From the NCBI RefSeq assembly GCF_001482405.1, contig NZ_LPXO01000002.1, positions 62,001-126,000 on the forward strand: a stretch of 64,000 nucleotides of DNA, written 5' to 3'. A program made the position numbers and the translations under genes. This document shows positions 1-8,164 of the stretch, one piece after another. The number at the start of each line of letters is the position of its first letter. Position 1 is the first letter of the stretch. The stretch is from Pseudoponticoccus marisrubri. Its GTDB lineage: Bacteria; Pseudomonadota; Alphaproteobacteria; Rhodobacterales; Rhodobacteraceae. Below the pieces are notes generated by a model that made no database searches, was not told the origin of the DNA, and saw only the letters and a program-made list of their open reading frames with translations.

Positions 1-1112
1 TCGTTCACGATGATCGAGCGCGGCACGTACCAGGACGGGTTGATGACCATGTGGTCCATCACGTCCGAGAATTCCGGCGTGCGGCGGTCGCGGTTCTGGT
101 GGCCGATCACCGACTTGGTCTCAAAGGTCAGTTTATCGTCGTCGAAGATCTGTGCGTGAAAATTCACGAGGTTCACGCGCACATGCCGCTGGCCCAGCCC
201 CTCGGGCAGGTTCAGCCAGCGCTCGCGCTCCATGGCGACCATGATGGATTTCAGCCGCTCTTCGGGCGAGACGTTGATCTCGCGCATGGTGGAGCTGCCG
301 GCCACGCCATCGGGCTCGAGCCCGTGATCCTCCTGGAACTGGCTCACCGCCTCTTCCAGCGCGGCGTCGTAGCGCGGGCTGAGCGAGGGCGCCATGTAGC
401 CCATGGCCGTCAGCCGGTTGCGCAGCGCCACCACCGCGTTGCCGGCATTGCCCGGCTTGAGCGAGCCGGCCGGCACGGCCTGCCCCCAGCCACCATGCTG
501 GATGCGATGCTCCATGCGCAGCTTGGCGCGCATCAGGCGGGTATATTCGGGGCTGGTGGGCGCAAGGCTGCGCATTACCGCGCGGGGATCTTCCTCGATC
601 AGACGGGTCAGCAGCAATTGCGGGTCGCGGCGCGGCGGTTCGCGCTTGATGCCCGAGATGATGCGGCCGGGCTCCAGCACGCCGGATTGCAGCGCATGGG
701 CGAAGGCGACGAAGCTGCGCGTCAGCTCGATCTCGACCATGCCGCGGTCGCGCCCGGTGCGGGCCTGCGCCATCTTGGCCATCAGCCGCTGGGCGTCGAA
801 CTCGCGCACCGGCAGGCCGTGATCGTCGGCCATGGCAAAGGCCTCGAGCAGCGCCTCGCGCCGCAGACGGTCCGACTCGGAGGAGCCCGTCCAGATCGGG
901 GCGAAGTCGCGCCCGCGGTAGAAGGCGGCGATCGACTCGTCATCGCCGAAGGATTCGGCCACCGCCTGCTTGTAGGCCGACATCTTGAAGACGAAGGCCG
1001 CTTCCGTCGCCTGCTGGGCCTGCGCGCCGGCACTGGCCGCCAGCCAGAACCCGCCCGCCGCCAGAAGGCTGCGAACGACGCCCCCCGTCACCCGGTGTTG
1101 AAATCGAGTCAT
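1..1112 (-). CDS. L,D-transpeptidase, YcbB-like (3' part outside window)
   Basis: Periplasmic peptidoglycan cross-linking enzyme of the L,D-transpeptidase family. The frame is open from the ATG at 1112 to the left edge, giving about 370 residues. It begins with a signal peptide (residues about 1-32, ending near GAQAQQA). A peptidoglycan-binding-like segment follows around residues 225-285 (FQEDHGLEPDGVAGSSTM), then the start of the YkuD fold (VIGHQNRDRRTPEFSD and INPSWYVPRSI). The catalytic Cys motif lies beyond the window, so activity cannot be judged. YcbB-type architecture and length fit; E. coli YcbB has about 615 residues. The gene diverges from the DUF882 peptidase gene, another murein-type enzyme. 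Confidence 0.85.
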   Translation of the reverse strand, partial: MTRFQHRVTGGVVRSLLAAGGFWLAASAGAQAQQATEAAFVFKMSAYKQAVAESFGDDESIAAFYRGRDFAPIWTGSSESDRLRREALLEAFAMADDHGLPVREFDAQRLMAKMAQARTGRDRGMVEIELTRSFVAFAHALQSGVLEPGRIISGIKREPPRRDPQLLLTRLIEEDPRAVMRSLAPTSPEYTRLMRAKLRMEHRIQHGGWGQAVPAGSLKPGNAGNAVVALRNRLTAMGYMAPSLSPRYDAALEEAVSQFQEDHGLEPDGVAGSSTMREINVSPEERLKSIMVAMERERWLNLPEGLGQRHVRVNLVNFHAQIFDDDKLTFETKSVIGHQNRDRRTPEFSDVMDHMVINPSWYVPRSIIVN

Positions 1113-1445
1113 CAAAAATCCCTCATACGCGCGCATTTCCTACCTTTCGCAAGTGTTTACCCAGCGCCATCCACCTGTCCACTCACTTTTCCGCAAAACC
1201 CTGTCCGCGAAGACGAAACCGCGGCTTTCGGGGGCAGATGCGCGAACAGGTCACAGTGACTCAGAACTGAGCAGTTTTCTGCCCAAATCCCCTTGATCAT
1301 TCCAATTGAGGGCGAAACCCGCTTTTTCGACCGGGGGAATCGTGCCATACCAAACTCGGCATCTCTGGAAAGATGGCAGGGCGCGCACAACGATGCGCGC
1401 ACGAGCGACACAGGTAACAGCGACCACGGGACAGGCGCTTTCGAT
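1113..1445. other. Intergenic region between divergent cell-wall genes
   Basis: This 333-base stretch separates the L,D-transpeptidase and DUF882 genes and must hold both promoters. I see no convincing gene in it and no strong consensus promoter. Its GC looks lower than the flanking genes. Confidence 0.5.
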
Positions 1446-2015
1446 ATGGCAGATACAACTTCGGGCAGCATCTCGCGCCGGGCTCTTCTCGGCGCATTCG
1501 CGGCAACTTCGGTCGTTGCGGCACCCACATATTCCAACGCGGCAGGCTTCCTGCGCGGCGCCGGCGACATCCGCCGCCTGCGCATGTATTCCGGCCGCAC
1601 GGGCGAACGCATCGACATGATCTACTGGATCGAGGGGCACTACCTTGCCGACGCGGTCCGCGAAGTGAACTACTTCATGCGCGACTGGCGCACGGATGAC
1701 GTCAAGAACATCGACATCCGCACCATCGACATCATGACGGCGGCGCATAACCTGCTCGACTGCTCCGAGCCTTACATGCTCATCTCGGGCTATCGCAGCC
1801 CCAAGACGAACGCGATGCTGCGGGCCCGCTCCTCACACGTGGCACGGAACTCCCGCCACCTGCGCGGCGAAGCGGCCGACCTGCGGCTGTCCACCCGCTC
1901 GGTCAGCCAGATGGCCAAGGCTGCCGCGGCGTGCCGAGCCGGCGGTGTCGGACGGTACTCGCACTCCAACTTCGTTCATATGGATTGCGGCCCGGTCCGC
2001 AGGTGGGGCGCCTAG
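1446..2015 (+). CDS. DUF882 / M15-type murein peptidase with Tat-like signal
   Basis: Predicted zinc-dependent murein endopeptidase (YcbK/MepK-like, DUF882) of 189 residues. The N-terminus is twin-arginine-like (SISRRALLGAFAATS). The M15 zinc signature is visible as SRHLRGEAADL (H and D ligands) and the C-terminal FVHMDCG (H ligand). I chose the ATG at 1446 because it puts the RR motif near the start; the frame is open upstream to 1293 but that extension is not signal-like. Together with the divergent L,D-transpeptidase it suggests a peptidoglycan-remodelling pair. A strong hairpin terminator follows at 2042. Confidence 0.85.
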   Translation: MADTTSGSISRRALLGAFAATSVVAAPTYSNAAGFLRGAGDIRRLRMYSGRTGERIDMIYWIEGHYLADAVREVNYFMRDWRTDDVKNIDIRTIDIMTAAHNLLDCSEPYMLISGYRSPKTNAMLRARSSHVARNSRHLRGEAADLRLSTRSVSQMAKAAAACRAGGVGRYSHSNFVHMDCGPVRRWGA

Positions 2016-2041
2016 GCCGCTCCTCCTCTCGATCGTCCCGC

Positions 2042-2066
2042 AAAGGCGCCCACGTGGCGCCTTTTT
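2042..2066 (+). terminator. Intrinsic terminator after DUF882 gene
   Basis: A nine-base-pair stem AAAGGCGCC / GGCGCCTTT closes a CACGT loop and runs into five T residues. It lies 26 bases after the stop codon. Confidence 0.85.
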
Positions 2067-2234
2067 CATGTCTGGCAATAGCATATCTGCCGAATTGTCT
2101 GACACCAGGTTGCCTCATGTGCCGCTGCGGGACCAGTCAGGTATCCCCGACCTTTCCACATCAACACGCGCACAGGCGGAACGGTTCCTGCCTTGGCAAG
2201 AAAATCCGTATCTTTTCCGAGGGATGGGAGAAAG

Positions 2235-2311
2235 TGGCGCGGTTGACGGGGCTCGAACCCGCGACCCCCGGCGTGACAGGCCGGTACTCTAACCAACTGA
2301 GCTACAACCGC
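2235..2311 (-). tRNA. tRNA-Asp (GTC), copy 1
   Basis: On the minus strand a 77-base cloverleaf can be read: acceptor GCGGTTG pairs with CAACCGC, anticodon loop CTGTCAC carries GTC, the T-loop GTTCGAGCC is present, and the 3' CCA is encoded. The sequence is identical to the second copy 35 bases upstream in transcription order. Confidence 0.97.
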
Positions 2312-2346
2312 GCATCGCGTCGTACTGGATCGGTCGGGGGCAGGAG

Positions 2347-2423
2347 TGGCGCGGTTGACGGGGCTCGAACCCGCGACCCCCGGCGTGACAGGCCGGTACT
2401 CTAACCAACTGAGCTACAACCGC
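2347..2423 (-). tRNA. tRNA-Asp (GTC), copy 2
   Basis: Identical 77-base tRNA-Asp with encoded CCA. It is the promoter-proximal copy of the tandem pair, so both are probably cut from one transcript. Confidence 0.97.
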
Positions 2424-2466
2424 ACTCTCTGCTGCCCGGCCCGATCAGCCGAAGCGTGAGAGGCCT

Positions 2467-2493
2467 TTTATGGCCCGCCCCCCACGCCGTCAA
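2467..2493 (-). promoter_or_regulatory. Candidate promoter of the tRNA-Asp pair
   Basis: On the minus strand TTGACG (2493-2488) and CATAAA (2472-2467) are separated by 15 bases, about 45 bases upstream of the first tRNA-Asp. The same layout (TTGCGC, 15 bases, GATAAA) precedes tRNA-Thr at 44362. The spacer is short compared with the usual 16-18. Confidence 0.4.
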
Positions 2494-2673
2494 GCGAATT
2501 TCCGGCCCCGATCGCATCTATTTCGCGATCCGCCCGAAAAAATCGTGGCCCGTTCGCCACGCCCTGCCCGTTTCACCGGCAGGCCTGTGGAAAACCCTTG
2601 CCCGTCAAGCACCTGCCCGGCTTACCTCATCAAGCCTGTCTGCCATTGTCTCTGCCAAGGAATGGCCCCAACC

Positions 2674-3438
2674 ATGACTGACCTGTCTCGCCGGACCGTC
2701 CTGTCCGCCGGCTGCGCCATGCTGACCTCCGCCCTGCCCGGGGCCGCGCTGGCCAAGCCCACGATCGCCCTGCCGGGGGATGTCGCACAGCGCGACGCCG
2801 CCACCGTCATGGCGGTGCGCACCCGCAGCCCCGTCGTCGGCATGACCTTCGATGACGGCCCGCATCCGCGCCTGACCCCGCTGTTGCTTGACATGCTCAA
2901 GGCGCGGGGCTTGCGCGCCACCTTCTACCTGATCGGCAACCGGGTCGTCACATGGCCCGAGATCGTGCGCCGCATCCATGAGGAGGGCCACGAGATCGGC
3001 AATCACAGCTGGTCGCATCCCGATCTCAGCCGCAAGTCCGACGCCCAGGTGCTGAGCGAGATCGACCGCACGACCAATGCCATCTTCAAGGTGACCGGCC
3101 GGCCGCCCGTCACCTTCCGCCCGCCATACGGCTCCTTCACGCGGCGCCAGCGCCTGATGCTCTACAAGGCGCGCAACCTGCCCACCATCCTGTGGTCGGT
3201 CGATCCGCAGGATTGGCGCCGCCCGGGCGCCAGCGCGGTGGCCAGCCGGATCCTGCAGGGCTCGCGCCCCGGGGCCATCATCCTCAGCCACGACATCCAG
3301 AGCGGCACGGTCAAGGCCATGCCGCGCACGCTGGACGGGTTGTCGAGCCGCGGGCTCAAATTCGGCACGATCAGCCAGATGATGGGCTGGCCGCTCTGGC
3401 AGAGCCGCCAGTTCCGGCGCGTCGTTCAGCCGGGCTGA
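2674..3438 (+). CDS. Polysaccharide deacetylase (NodB domain), exported
   Basis: Carbohydrate esterase family 4 protein, 254 residues, probably de-N-acetylating an amino-sugar polymer outside the cytoplasm. The N-terminus MTDLSRRTVLSAG is Tat-like. NodB motifs are clear: MTFDDGPHP (catalytic and metal Asp), HSWSHPDL (H-x3-H metal ligands), RPPYGS, and ILSHDI near the C-terminus. The start at 2674 is preferred over the longer frame from 2470: AAGGA sits at 2657-2661, and the longer frame runs through the likely tRNA promoter. An in-frame ATG at 2662 is possible but too close to the AAGGA. Confidence 0.88.
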   Translation: MTDLSRRTVLSAGCAMLTSALPGAALAKPTIALPGDVAQRDAATVMAVRTRSPVVGMTFDDGPHPRLTPLLLDMLKARGLRATFYLIGNRVVTWPEIVRRIHEEGHEIGNHSWSHPDLSRKSDAQVLSEIDRTTNAIFKVTGRPPVTFRPPYGSFTRRQRLMLYKARNLPTILWSVDPQDWRRPGASAVASRILQGSRPGAIILSHDIQSGTVKAMPRTLDGLSSRGLKFGTISQMMGWPLWQSRQFRRVVQPG

Positions 3439-3454
3439 CCCGGCGCCCGCCGTC

Positions 3455-4393
3455 CTAGCGGTCGGGCAGCGGGATGAACTCGGCATCATCGCCCGGCGGC
3501 AACGAGAATCGGCCATGCGCCCAGTCCTCGCGACGCCAGGCCTCCTTCGCCTCCTCGATGCGCTCCTTCGAGGAGGCCACGAAGTTCCACCAGATATGGC
3601 GCGGCCCTTCCAGCGTCGCACCGCCCAGCAGCATCAGCCGCGCGCCCTCGGCCTCGGCCTGCACCGACAGCCGGTCGCCGGGACGAAAGACCATCATCTG
3701 CCCGGCCTCGAAGCGCTGCCCGGCCACCCGGATCGCCCCCTCGACCACGTAGATGCCGCGATCCTCGTGCTCGTCGGGCAGCGGCAGGGCCGCGCCGGGG
3801 GCCAGCACCGCATCGGCATAGAACATCTCGGACGGGGTCTCGACCGGCGCGCGTTCGCCATAGGCCGAGCCGAGGATCAGCCGCACGGTCTTGCCCTCGG
3901 CCTCCAGCTCGGGCAGCGCGTCGCGCCCGGCATGGATGAAGGCGGCCGGCCGGTCCTCGTGATCCTTCGGCAGCGCGACCCAGGTCTGGATCCCGAAGAA
4001 GGGCATCGGATCGGTCTGCGTGGCATCGTCGGTGCGCTCGGAATGCGTGATCCCGGCGCCGGCCACCATCCAGTTCACGGCGCCCGGCTCGATCCACTGG
4101 TCGGTGCCCAGCGAGTCGCGGTGATGCATGCGCCCGCGATAGAGATACGAGATCGTGGCCAGCCCGATATGCGGATGCGGGCGCACGTCCAGCCCGCGGC
4201 TGGGCAGGAACTCGGCCGGCCCCATCTGATCGAAGAAGATGAACGGCCCCACCATCTGGCGGCGCGGCGCCGGCAGGGCGCGGCGCACCTCGAGCGCGCC
4301 AAGATCGCGGGCGCGCGGGATGATGACGGTGTCGATCGCGTCCACCTCGTCCCCGGTGGGGCAATGCGGATCGAGGGCGGGGTTCCAGCTCAT
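3455..4393 (-). CDS. Pirin family protein
   Basis: Cupin-fold pirin, 312 residues, cytoplasmic, probably metal-dependent; family members act as quercetin dioxygenases or redox-sensitive regulators. The pirin metal site is visible as RPHPHIGLATISYLY, GRMHHRDSLG and GAGITHSE (three His and one Glu). The C-terminal pirin domain follows from about residue 180. The gene is convergent with the deacetylase gene (16 bases apart) and divergent from the RimK fusion. The specific substrate cannot be read from the sequence. Confidence 0.9.
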   Translation of the reverse strand: MSWNPALDPHCPTGDEVDAIDTVIIPRARDLGALEVRRALPAPRRQMVGPFIFFDQMGPAEFLPSRGLDVRPHPHIGLATISYLYRGRMHHRDSLGTDQWIEPGAVNWMVAGAGITHSERTDDATQTDPMPFFGIQTWVALPKDHEDRPAAFIHAGRDALPELEAEGKTVRLILGSAYGERAPVETPSEMFYADAVLAPGAALPLPDEHEDRGIYVVEGAIRVAGQRFEAGQMMVFRPGDRLSVQAEAEGARLMLLGGATLEGPRHIWWNFVASSKERIEEAKEAWRREDWAHGRFSLPPGDDAEFIPLPDR

Positions 4394-4476
4394 GTCGGCC
4401 TCCTGACAAAGCGATGTTGTGCAGAGAATAGGGCCGGCAGTGCCGTGCGAGAATGCCCGAAAGCGGAACGGGAATT

Positions 4477-4514
4477 GTGCGAATTTGCACGCAGGCTTGG
4501 AAATCAGCTAAGAT
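4477..4514 (+). promoter_or_regulatory. Candidate promoter and overlapping palindrome upstream of the RimK fusion
   Basis: TTGCAC (4485-4490) and TAAGAT (4509-4514) are 18 bases apart. A near-perfect 14-base palindrome GTGCGAATTTGCAC (4477-4490) covers the -35 hexamer and could be an operator shared with the divergent pirin gene. The start codon is about 118 bases downstream. Confidence 0.35.
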
Positions 4515-4631
4515 TGCGCGCCCGCTCCGAGAGCACCCGCAACAGCCGCGCCCGCAAGCCCGACCCGCCTTGACCTTGCCGTGATCCCGGGGGCTTGCTA
4601 GGGCTGAAGCGGTCACAATGGGAGATCCCGC

Positions 4632-6047
4632 ATGACCGACAGCCAGGACGAGCTGCCCGACATGATCCGTTTCGGCTGGGAGGAATGGGTGTCCCTGCCC
4701 GACCTGGGCCTGCCGGCGCTGCGCGCCAAGGTCGATACCGGCGCCCGCACCTCGGCGCTGCACGCCTTCGACATCGAGACTTTCGGCACAGTCAGCGCGC
4801 CCAAGGTGCGCTTTACCGTGCATCCCGTGCCGGGGCGCGACGACCTGATCATTCCCTGCTCGGCCCGGATCGTGGACCGGCGCAACGTCACCTCCTCCAA
4901 CGGCGAGACCGAGAGCCGCTATGTCATCGCCTCCACCCTGCGCGTGGGCGAGGAAAGCTGGCGCATCGAGCTGACGCTCACCGACCGCTCGACCATGGCC
5001 TCGCGCATGCTCTTGGGCCGCGAGGCGCTCAAGGATCATATCACCATCGTGGCCACCGACCGGTTCCAGCAGCCCCGCCTGAGCTATGACGTCTACACCA
5101 CCTCGCGCGTGCGCCACGCCGCGCCGAACCGCAGCCTGCGCATCGCCGTGCTCAGCCGCGAGGACAATTATTCCACCCGCCGACTGGTCGAGGAGGGCGA
5201 AAAGCGCGGCCACTCGGTCGAGGTGATCGACACCACGCGCTGCTACATGGCGATCAATGCCATGGCGCCCGAGGTGCATTATGACGGCAAACGCCTGCCA
5301 CGCTACGACGCGGTGATCCCGCGCATCGGCGCCTCGATCACCTCTTACGGCACGGCCGTGATCCGCCAGTTCGAGACGATCGGCACTTTCTGCGTGAACG
5401 GCTCGGACGGGATCGCCTCGTCGCGCGACAAGCTCTTCGCGCATCAGCTCATGGCGCGCCACAAGATCGGCATGCCCAACACGGCCTTTGCCGCCTCGCC
5501 CAAGGACACGGACAGCCTGATGCGGCTGGTGGGCACGGCGCCGCTGATCGTGAAACTGCTGGAATCGACGCAAGGCAAGGGCGTGGTGCTGGCCGAGACC
5601 AAGAAGGCCGCGCAATCGGTGATCGACGCCTTCCGCGGGCTGAAGGCGAATTTCCTGGTGCAGGATTTCGTCAAGGAAGCCGCGGGCGAGGATATCCGCT
5701 GCCTCGTGGTGGGCGGCAAGGTGGTCGCGGCGATGAAACGCACGGGCGCCGAGGGCGATTTCCGGTCCAACCTGCATCGCGGCGGCTCAGCCAAGGTGGT
5801 GCGCATCACCCGCGAGGAACGCGAGACGGCCGTGCGGGCGGCCCGTGCCTTCAAGCTGAACCTTGCCGGCGTCGACCTGCTGCGCTCGGAATCCGGGCCC
5901 AAGGTGCTGGAGGTCAATTCCAGCCCCGGCCTCGAAGGGATCGAGACCGCGACCCAAAAGAACATCGCCGAGCTGCTCTACGACCATATCGAGGCCAAGG
6001 TGCGCCCCACCCCGGTGCGATCCAGGCGCCGGATGGAGGACGAGTAG
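4632..6047 (+). CDS. Zn-protease-like domain fused to RimK ATP-grasp glutamate ligase
   Basis: Fusion protein of 471 residues. Residues about 10-150 match the RimB-type ATP-dependent zinc protease family ([27 protein letters not shown], then [13 protein letters not shown] and LGREAL). Residues about 170-460 are a RimK alpha-L-glutamate ligase with ATP-grasp features: [41 protein letters not shown] and [14 protein letters not shown]. RimK adds glutamates to ribosomal protein S6 or similar C-termini in known systems; the target here is unknown. AGGAG is not obvious before the ATG, but GGGAGATCCCGC precedes it. Normally these two activities are separate genes. Confidence 0.88.
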   Translation: MTDSQDELPDMIRFGWEEWVSLPDLGLPALRAKVDTGARTSALHAFDIETFGTVSAPKVRFTVHPVPGRDDLIIPCSARIVDRRNVTSSNGETESRYVIASTLRVGEESWRIELTLTDRSTMASRMLLGREALKDHITIVATDRFQQPRLSYDVYTTSRVRHAAPNRSLRIAVLSREDNYSTRRLVEEGEKRGHSVEVIDTTRCYMAINAMAPEVHYDGKRLPRYDAVIPRIGASITSYGTAVIRQFETIGTFCVNGSDGIASSRDKLFAHQLMARHKIGMPNTAFAASPKDTDSLMRLVGTAPLIVKLLESTQGKGVVLAETKKAAQSVIDAFRGLKANFLVQDFVKEAAGEDIRCLVVGGKVVAAMKRTGAEGDFRSNLHRGGSAKVVRITREERETAVRAARAFKLNLAGVDLLRSESGPKVLEVNSSPGLEGIETATQKNIAELLYDHIEAKVRPTPVRSRRRMEDE

Positions 6048-6106
6048 CGGTTCGCATCAACCACGGGCATGGGTGCCGGATCGGGGCGCGGCGTGACCAC
6101 CGGGGG

Positions 6107-6202
6107 CAAGCCCGTTCGAACGGGCTTGAAGACGCGGTTTCGAAACCGCGTGAAAAAGCGCTTTGCAAAGCGCTTCCTGCAAGGCGCTTCGAAGCGCCTT
6201 GC
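6107..6202. repeat. Array of four tandem perfect palindromes
   Basis: Four perfect, spacer-free palindromes lie back to back: 6107-6128 (22 bases, centre TTCGAA), 6132-6151 (20 bases, centre TTTCGAAA), 6156-6175 (20 bases, centre TTTGCAAA) and 6179-6202 (24 bases, centre CTTCGAAG). Gaps between them are only 3-4 bases. Each could fold into a hairpin of 8-10 pairs with a four-base loop. The array sits 60 bases after the RimK-fusion stop and 131 bases before sufT. The units differ in arms but share the same design. See findings. Confidence 0.9.
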
Positions 6203-6333
6203 CCGGGACATCGGCCTGCGGCGTGGCGACCCCGCACCGGATGCCAGACCCCGTGTGGCTGCACGGCAGCTCTTTACCCCGGCGCCGGCTTTTCCTATAT
6301 AATCGGTCGGAAATCCAGTTCGCGAGGATGAGA

Positions 6334-6696
6334 ATGACGGATCAGAGCCCCCAGCTCGAAGGCGCGCCGCTGATCGCGCCCTCCAGCACCGACCACCCGC
6401 TCTACGACCAGGTGGTGGAGGCCTGCCGCACGGTCTATGACCCGGAAATCCCGGTGAATATCTACGATCTCGGGCTGGTCTACACGGTCGACATCAATGA
6501 CCAGAACGAGGTTCGGGTCATCATGACCCTGACTGCGCCGGGCTGTCCCGTGGCGGGCGAGATGCCGGGCTGGGTGGCCGAGGCGATCGAGCCGCTGGGC
6601 GGGGTCAAGCAGGTCGATGTCGAGCTGACATGGGAGCCGCCTTGGGGCATGGACATGATGTCCGACGAGGCGCGGCTGGAGCTTGGCTTCATGTGA
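6334..6696 (+). CDS. sufT: SufT / MIP18-family Fe-S maturation protein
   Basis: Small cytoplasmic protein of 120 residues in the DUF59/MIP18 family, a helper of iron-sulfur cluster assembly or delivery. Characteristic stretches are VYDPEIPVNIYDLGLVY, LTAPGCPVAGEMP (the conserved Cys) and the C-terminal LTWEPPWGMDMMSDEARLEL. The ATG at 6334 is chosen because GAGG at 6324-6327 lies six bases before it; an ATG at 6328 is too close. It stands alone rather than inside a suf operon, but an A-type Fe-S carrier gene follows 1.5 kb downstream. Confidence 0.9.
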   Translation: MTDQSPQLEGAPLIAPSSTDHPLYDQVVEACRTVYDPEIPVNIYDLGLVYTVDINDQNEVRVIMTLTAPGCPVAGEMPGWVAEAIEPLGGVKQVDVELTWEPPWGMDMMSDEARLELGFM

Positions 6697-6697
6697 T

Positions 6698-6735
6698 GGC
6701 AAGCCGCTTGCCTTGCTTTTGATACAGGCAAGCGG
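6698..6735. promoter_or_regulatory. GGCAAG/CTTGCC inverted repeats upstream of satD
   Basis: A perfect 10-base inverted repeat, CCGCTTGCCT (6704-6713) and AGGCAAGCGG (6726-6735), lies between sufT and the SatD gene. A second dyad, GGCAAG-CCG-CTTGCC, overlaps it at 6698-6712. It could be an operator or the sufT terminator; there is a T run (6717-6720) only in the loop, which favours an operator. Confidence 0.5.
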
Positions 6736-6747
6736 TACCACTTGCTT

Positions 6748-7356
6748 ATGACTTGGGCCGTCCTGACCGGAGACGTGGTTCACTCATCCGACCTGTCACA
6801 GGATGGGTTGGAGTTGGCGTTCGACACGCTCAAAGACGCGGCACAGGACATGGCCGATTGGCCGTCGATTGGCACTACCGCCTTTGCGCGGCGTGGCGGC
6901 GATGGCTGGCAGATCGCGCTTGACCACCCTGCACTGCACCTCCGCTCCGCGCTATTCCTTCAGGCGCGCCTCGCAGCGCAGGACCCACCCTGCGCGACCC
7001 GGATTGCCGTGGCCACCGGGGCCGGCAGTATTCCCGGTGACATGGATCTCAACGGCGCGCATGGGCCAGCCTTCACCCAGTCGGGCCGGCTGCTGGAGGC
7101 GTTGAGCGGGCGCAGCCGCTTGGGCTTTGCCACGCCCGGGCCGGTGGGTGCGGTCTATGCTCTGGCCGATCACATCGCGCAGGGGTGGACGCAAGCGCAG
7201 GCCCGCTCGCTCGCGCTGGTGCTGCCCCCTGACGGGCGCCCGCGCAGGGACGCGGCCGCGCAGCTTGGCATCTCGCGACAGGCCGTGGACCAGGCGCTCT
7301 GGGCGGCAGGCTACCCGTTCATCGAGGCCGCTCTGGCGCAGCTGGAGGTCAAATGA
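6748..7356 (+). CDS. SatD-like protein with C-terminal HTH
   Basis: Protein of 202 residues resembling the SatD family of small cytoplasmic proteins. The N-terminus TWAVLTGDVVHSSDL has the SatD look. The C-terminal third contains a helix-turn-helix-like segment (RRDAAAQLGISRQAVDQALWAAGYPFIEAAL), so DNA binding is plausible. The biochemical role of SatD is not known to me. The ATG at 6748 is preferred to the TTG at 6742. The DUF3307 gene starts 41 bases after the stop; this pairing is common and suggests joint function, perhaps the SatD protein regulating the pair through the GGCAAG repeats. Confidence 0.65.
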   Translation: MTWAVLTGDVVHSSDLSQDGLELAFDTLKDAAQDMADWPSIGTTAFARRGGDGWQIALDHPALHLRSALFLQARLAAQDPPCATRIAVATGAGSIPGDMDLNGAHGPAFTQSGRLLEALSGRSRLGFATPGPVGAVYALADHIAQGWTQAQARSLALVLPPDGRPRRDAAAQLGISRQAVDQALWAAGYPFIEAALAQLEVK

Positions 7357-7385
7357 TGCAAGCCGAAGCGCTTTCTTCCGACGAA

Positions 7386-7405
7386 GGCAAGTTCTGATGC
7401 TTGCC
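7386..7405. repeat. GGCAAG..CTTGCC dyad at the DUF3307 start
   Basis: GGCAAG (7386-7391) and CTTGCC (7400-7405) flank the start codon of the DUF3307 gene with an eight-base spacer. The same arms occur upstream of satD. Confidence 0.45.
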
Positions 7406-8137
7406 TATCTCCCATTCCTCTCCCTGCCCGCGTTGCAGGTCTTTGCCGCGCTGCTGCTGGCCCATGTGGTGGCCGATTTTCTGCTGCAGCCCGACTGGAT
7501 GCTGCGGCACAAGCGCAACGTCTTCGGCATGACGGCCCATATCGCGGTGGTCTTCGGGCTGTCCACCGCGGCGCTGGGCGGGGTCTGGCAGGTGGCACTG
7601 CCCGTCGCGCTGGCCCATCTTCTGATCGACGTGGTCAAGAGCTGGATCCTGCCGCGCCGGCTGGGCGACAGCTTCAGCGCCTTCGCGCTCGACCAGTTGG
7701 CGCACTTGGCCACGCTAATCGCCGCGGCGCTGGCCTGGCCCGGCGCGGCGGGTCTCGGCCTCTTGGCGCCTTGGCTTGAGCTGCTGCTGGCGCCTGCGCT
7801 GCTGCTCTCGGGGCTGATCCTGACGGTGACCGCGGGCGGCTTTGCCGTGGGGCTGCTGACCGCGCGCTTCCCGGCGGCGCCGACGGGGATGAAGGATGCC
7901 GGCCGCCTGATCGGTCAGCTGGAGCGCGCGCTGATCTTCCTGCTGGTCTTTGCCGGCCAGCCCGCCGGGATCGGCTTCCTGATCGCGGCCAAGTCGATCC
8001 TGCGCTTCGATGCCGCGAATGGCGATCATGCGACGGGCGAATACGTCATCATCGGCACGCTGGCCTCGTTCTCCTGGGCGCTCGCCATGGCCTATGCGAC
8101 ACGCGCGCTCCTTGAGATCGCGGCCAACCTTCCCTAG
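7397..8137 (+). CDS. DUF3307 membrane protein
   Basis: Integral membrane protein of 246 residues with several hydrophobic segments (for example residues about 5-28, 45-68, 105-135 and 140-165). The DUF3307 signature is near the N-terminus: LLAHVVADFLLQPDWMLRHK followed by HIAVVF, AHLLIDVVKSW and LDQLAHL. Function unknown. It follows the SatD-like gene and probably shares its transcript. The longer frame from 7127 overlaps the upstream gene and is not credible. Confidence 0.75.
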   Translation: MLAYLPFLSLPALQVFAALLLAHVVADFLLQPDWMLRHKRNVFGMTAHIAVVFGLSTAALGGVWQVALPVALAHLLIDVVKSWILPRRLGDSFSAFALDQLAHLATLIAAALAWPGAAGLGLLAPWLELLLAPALLLSGLILTVTAGGFAVGLLTARFPAAPTGMKDAGRLIGQLERALIFLLVFAGQPAGIGFLIAAKSILRFDAANGDHATGEYVIIGTLASFSWALAMAYATRALLEIAANLP

Positions 8138-8164
8138 GTTGAGGGTGACACAACGAGGTACCCC

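Noticed and set aside
6069-6302. Lys/Arg/Phe-rich 77-codon frame over the palindrome array
   Set aside because: Its repetitive protein sequence is just a by-product of the palindromes.
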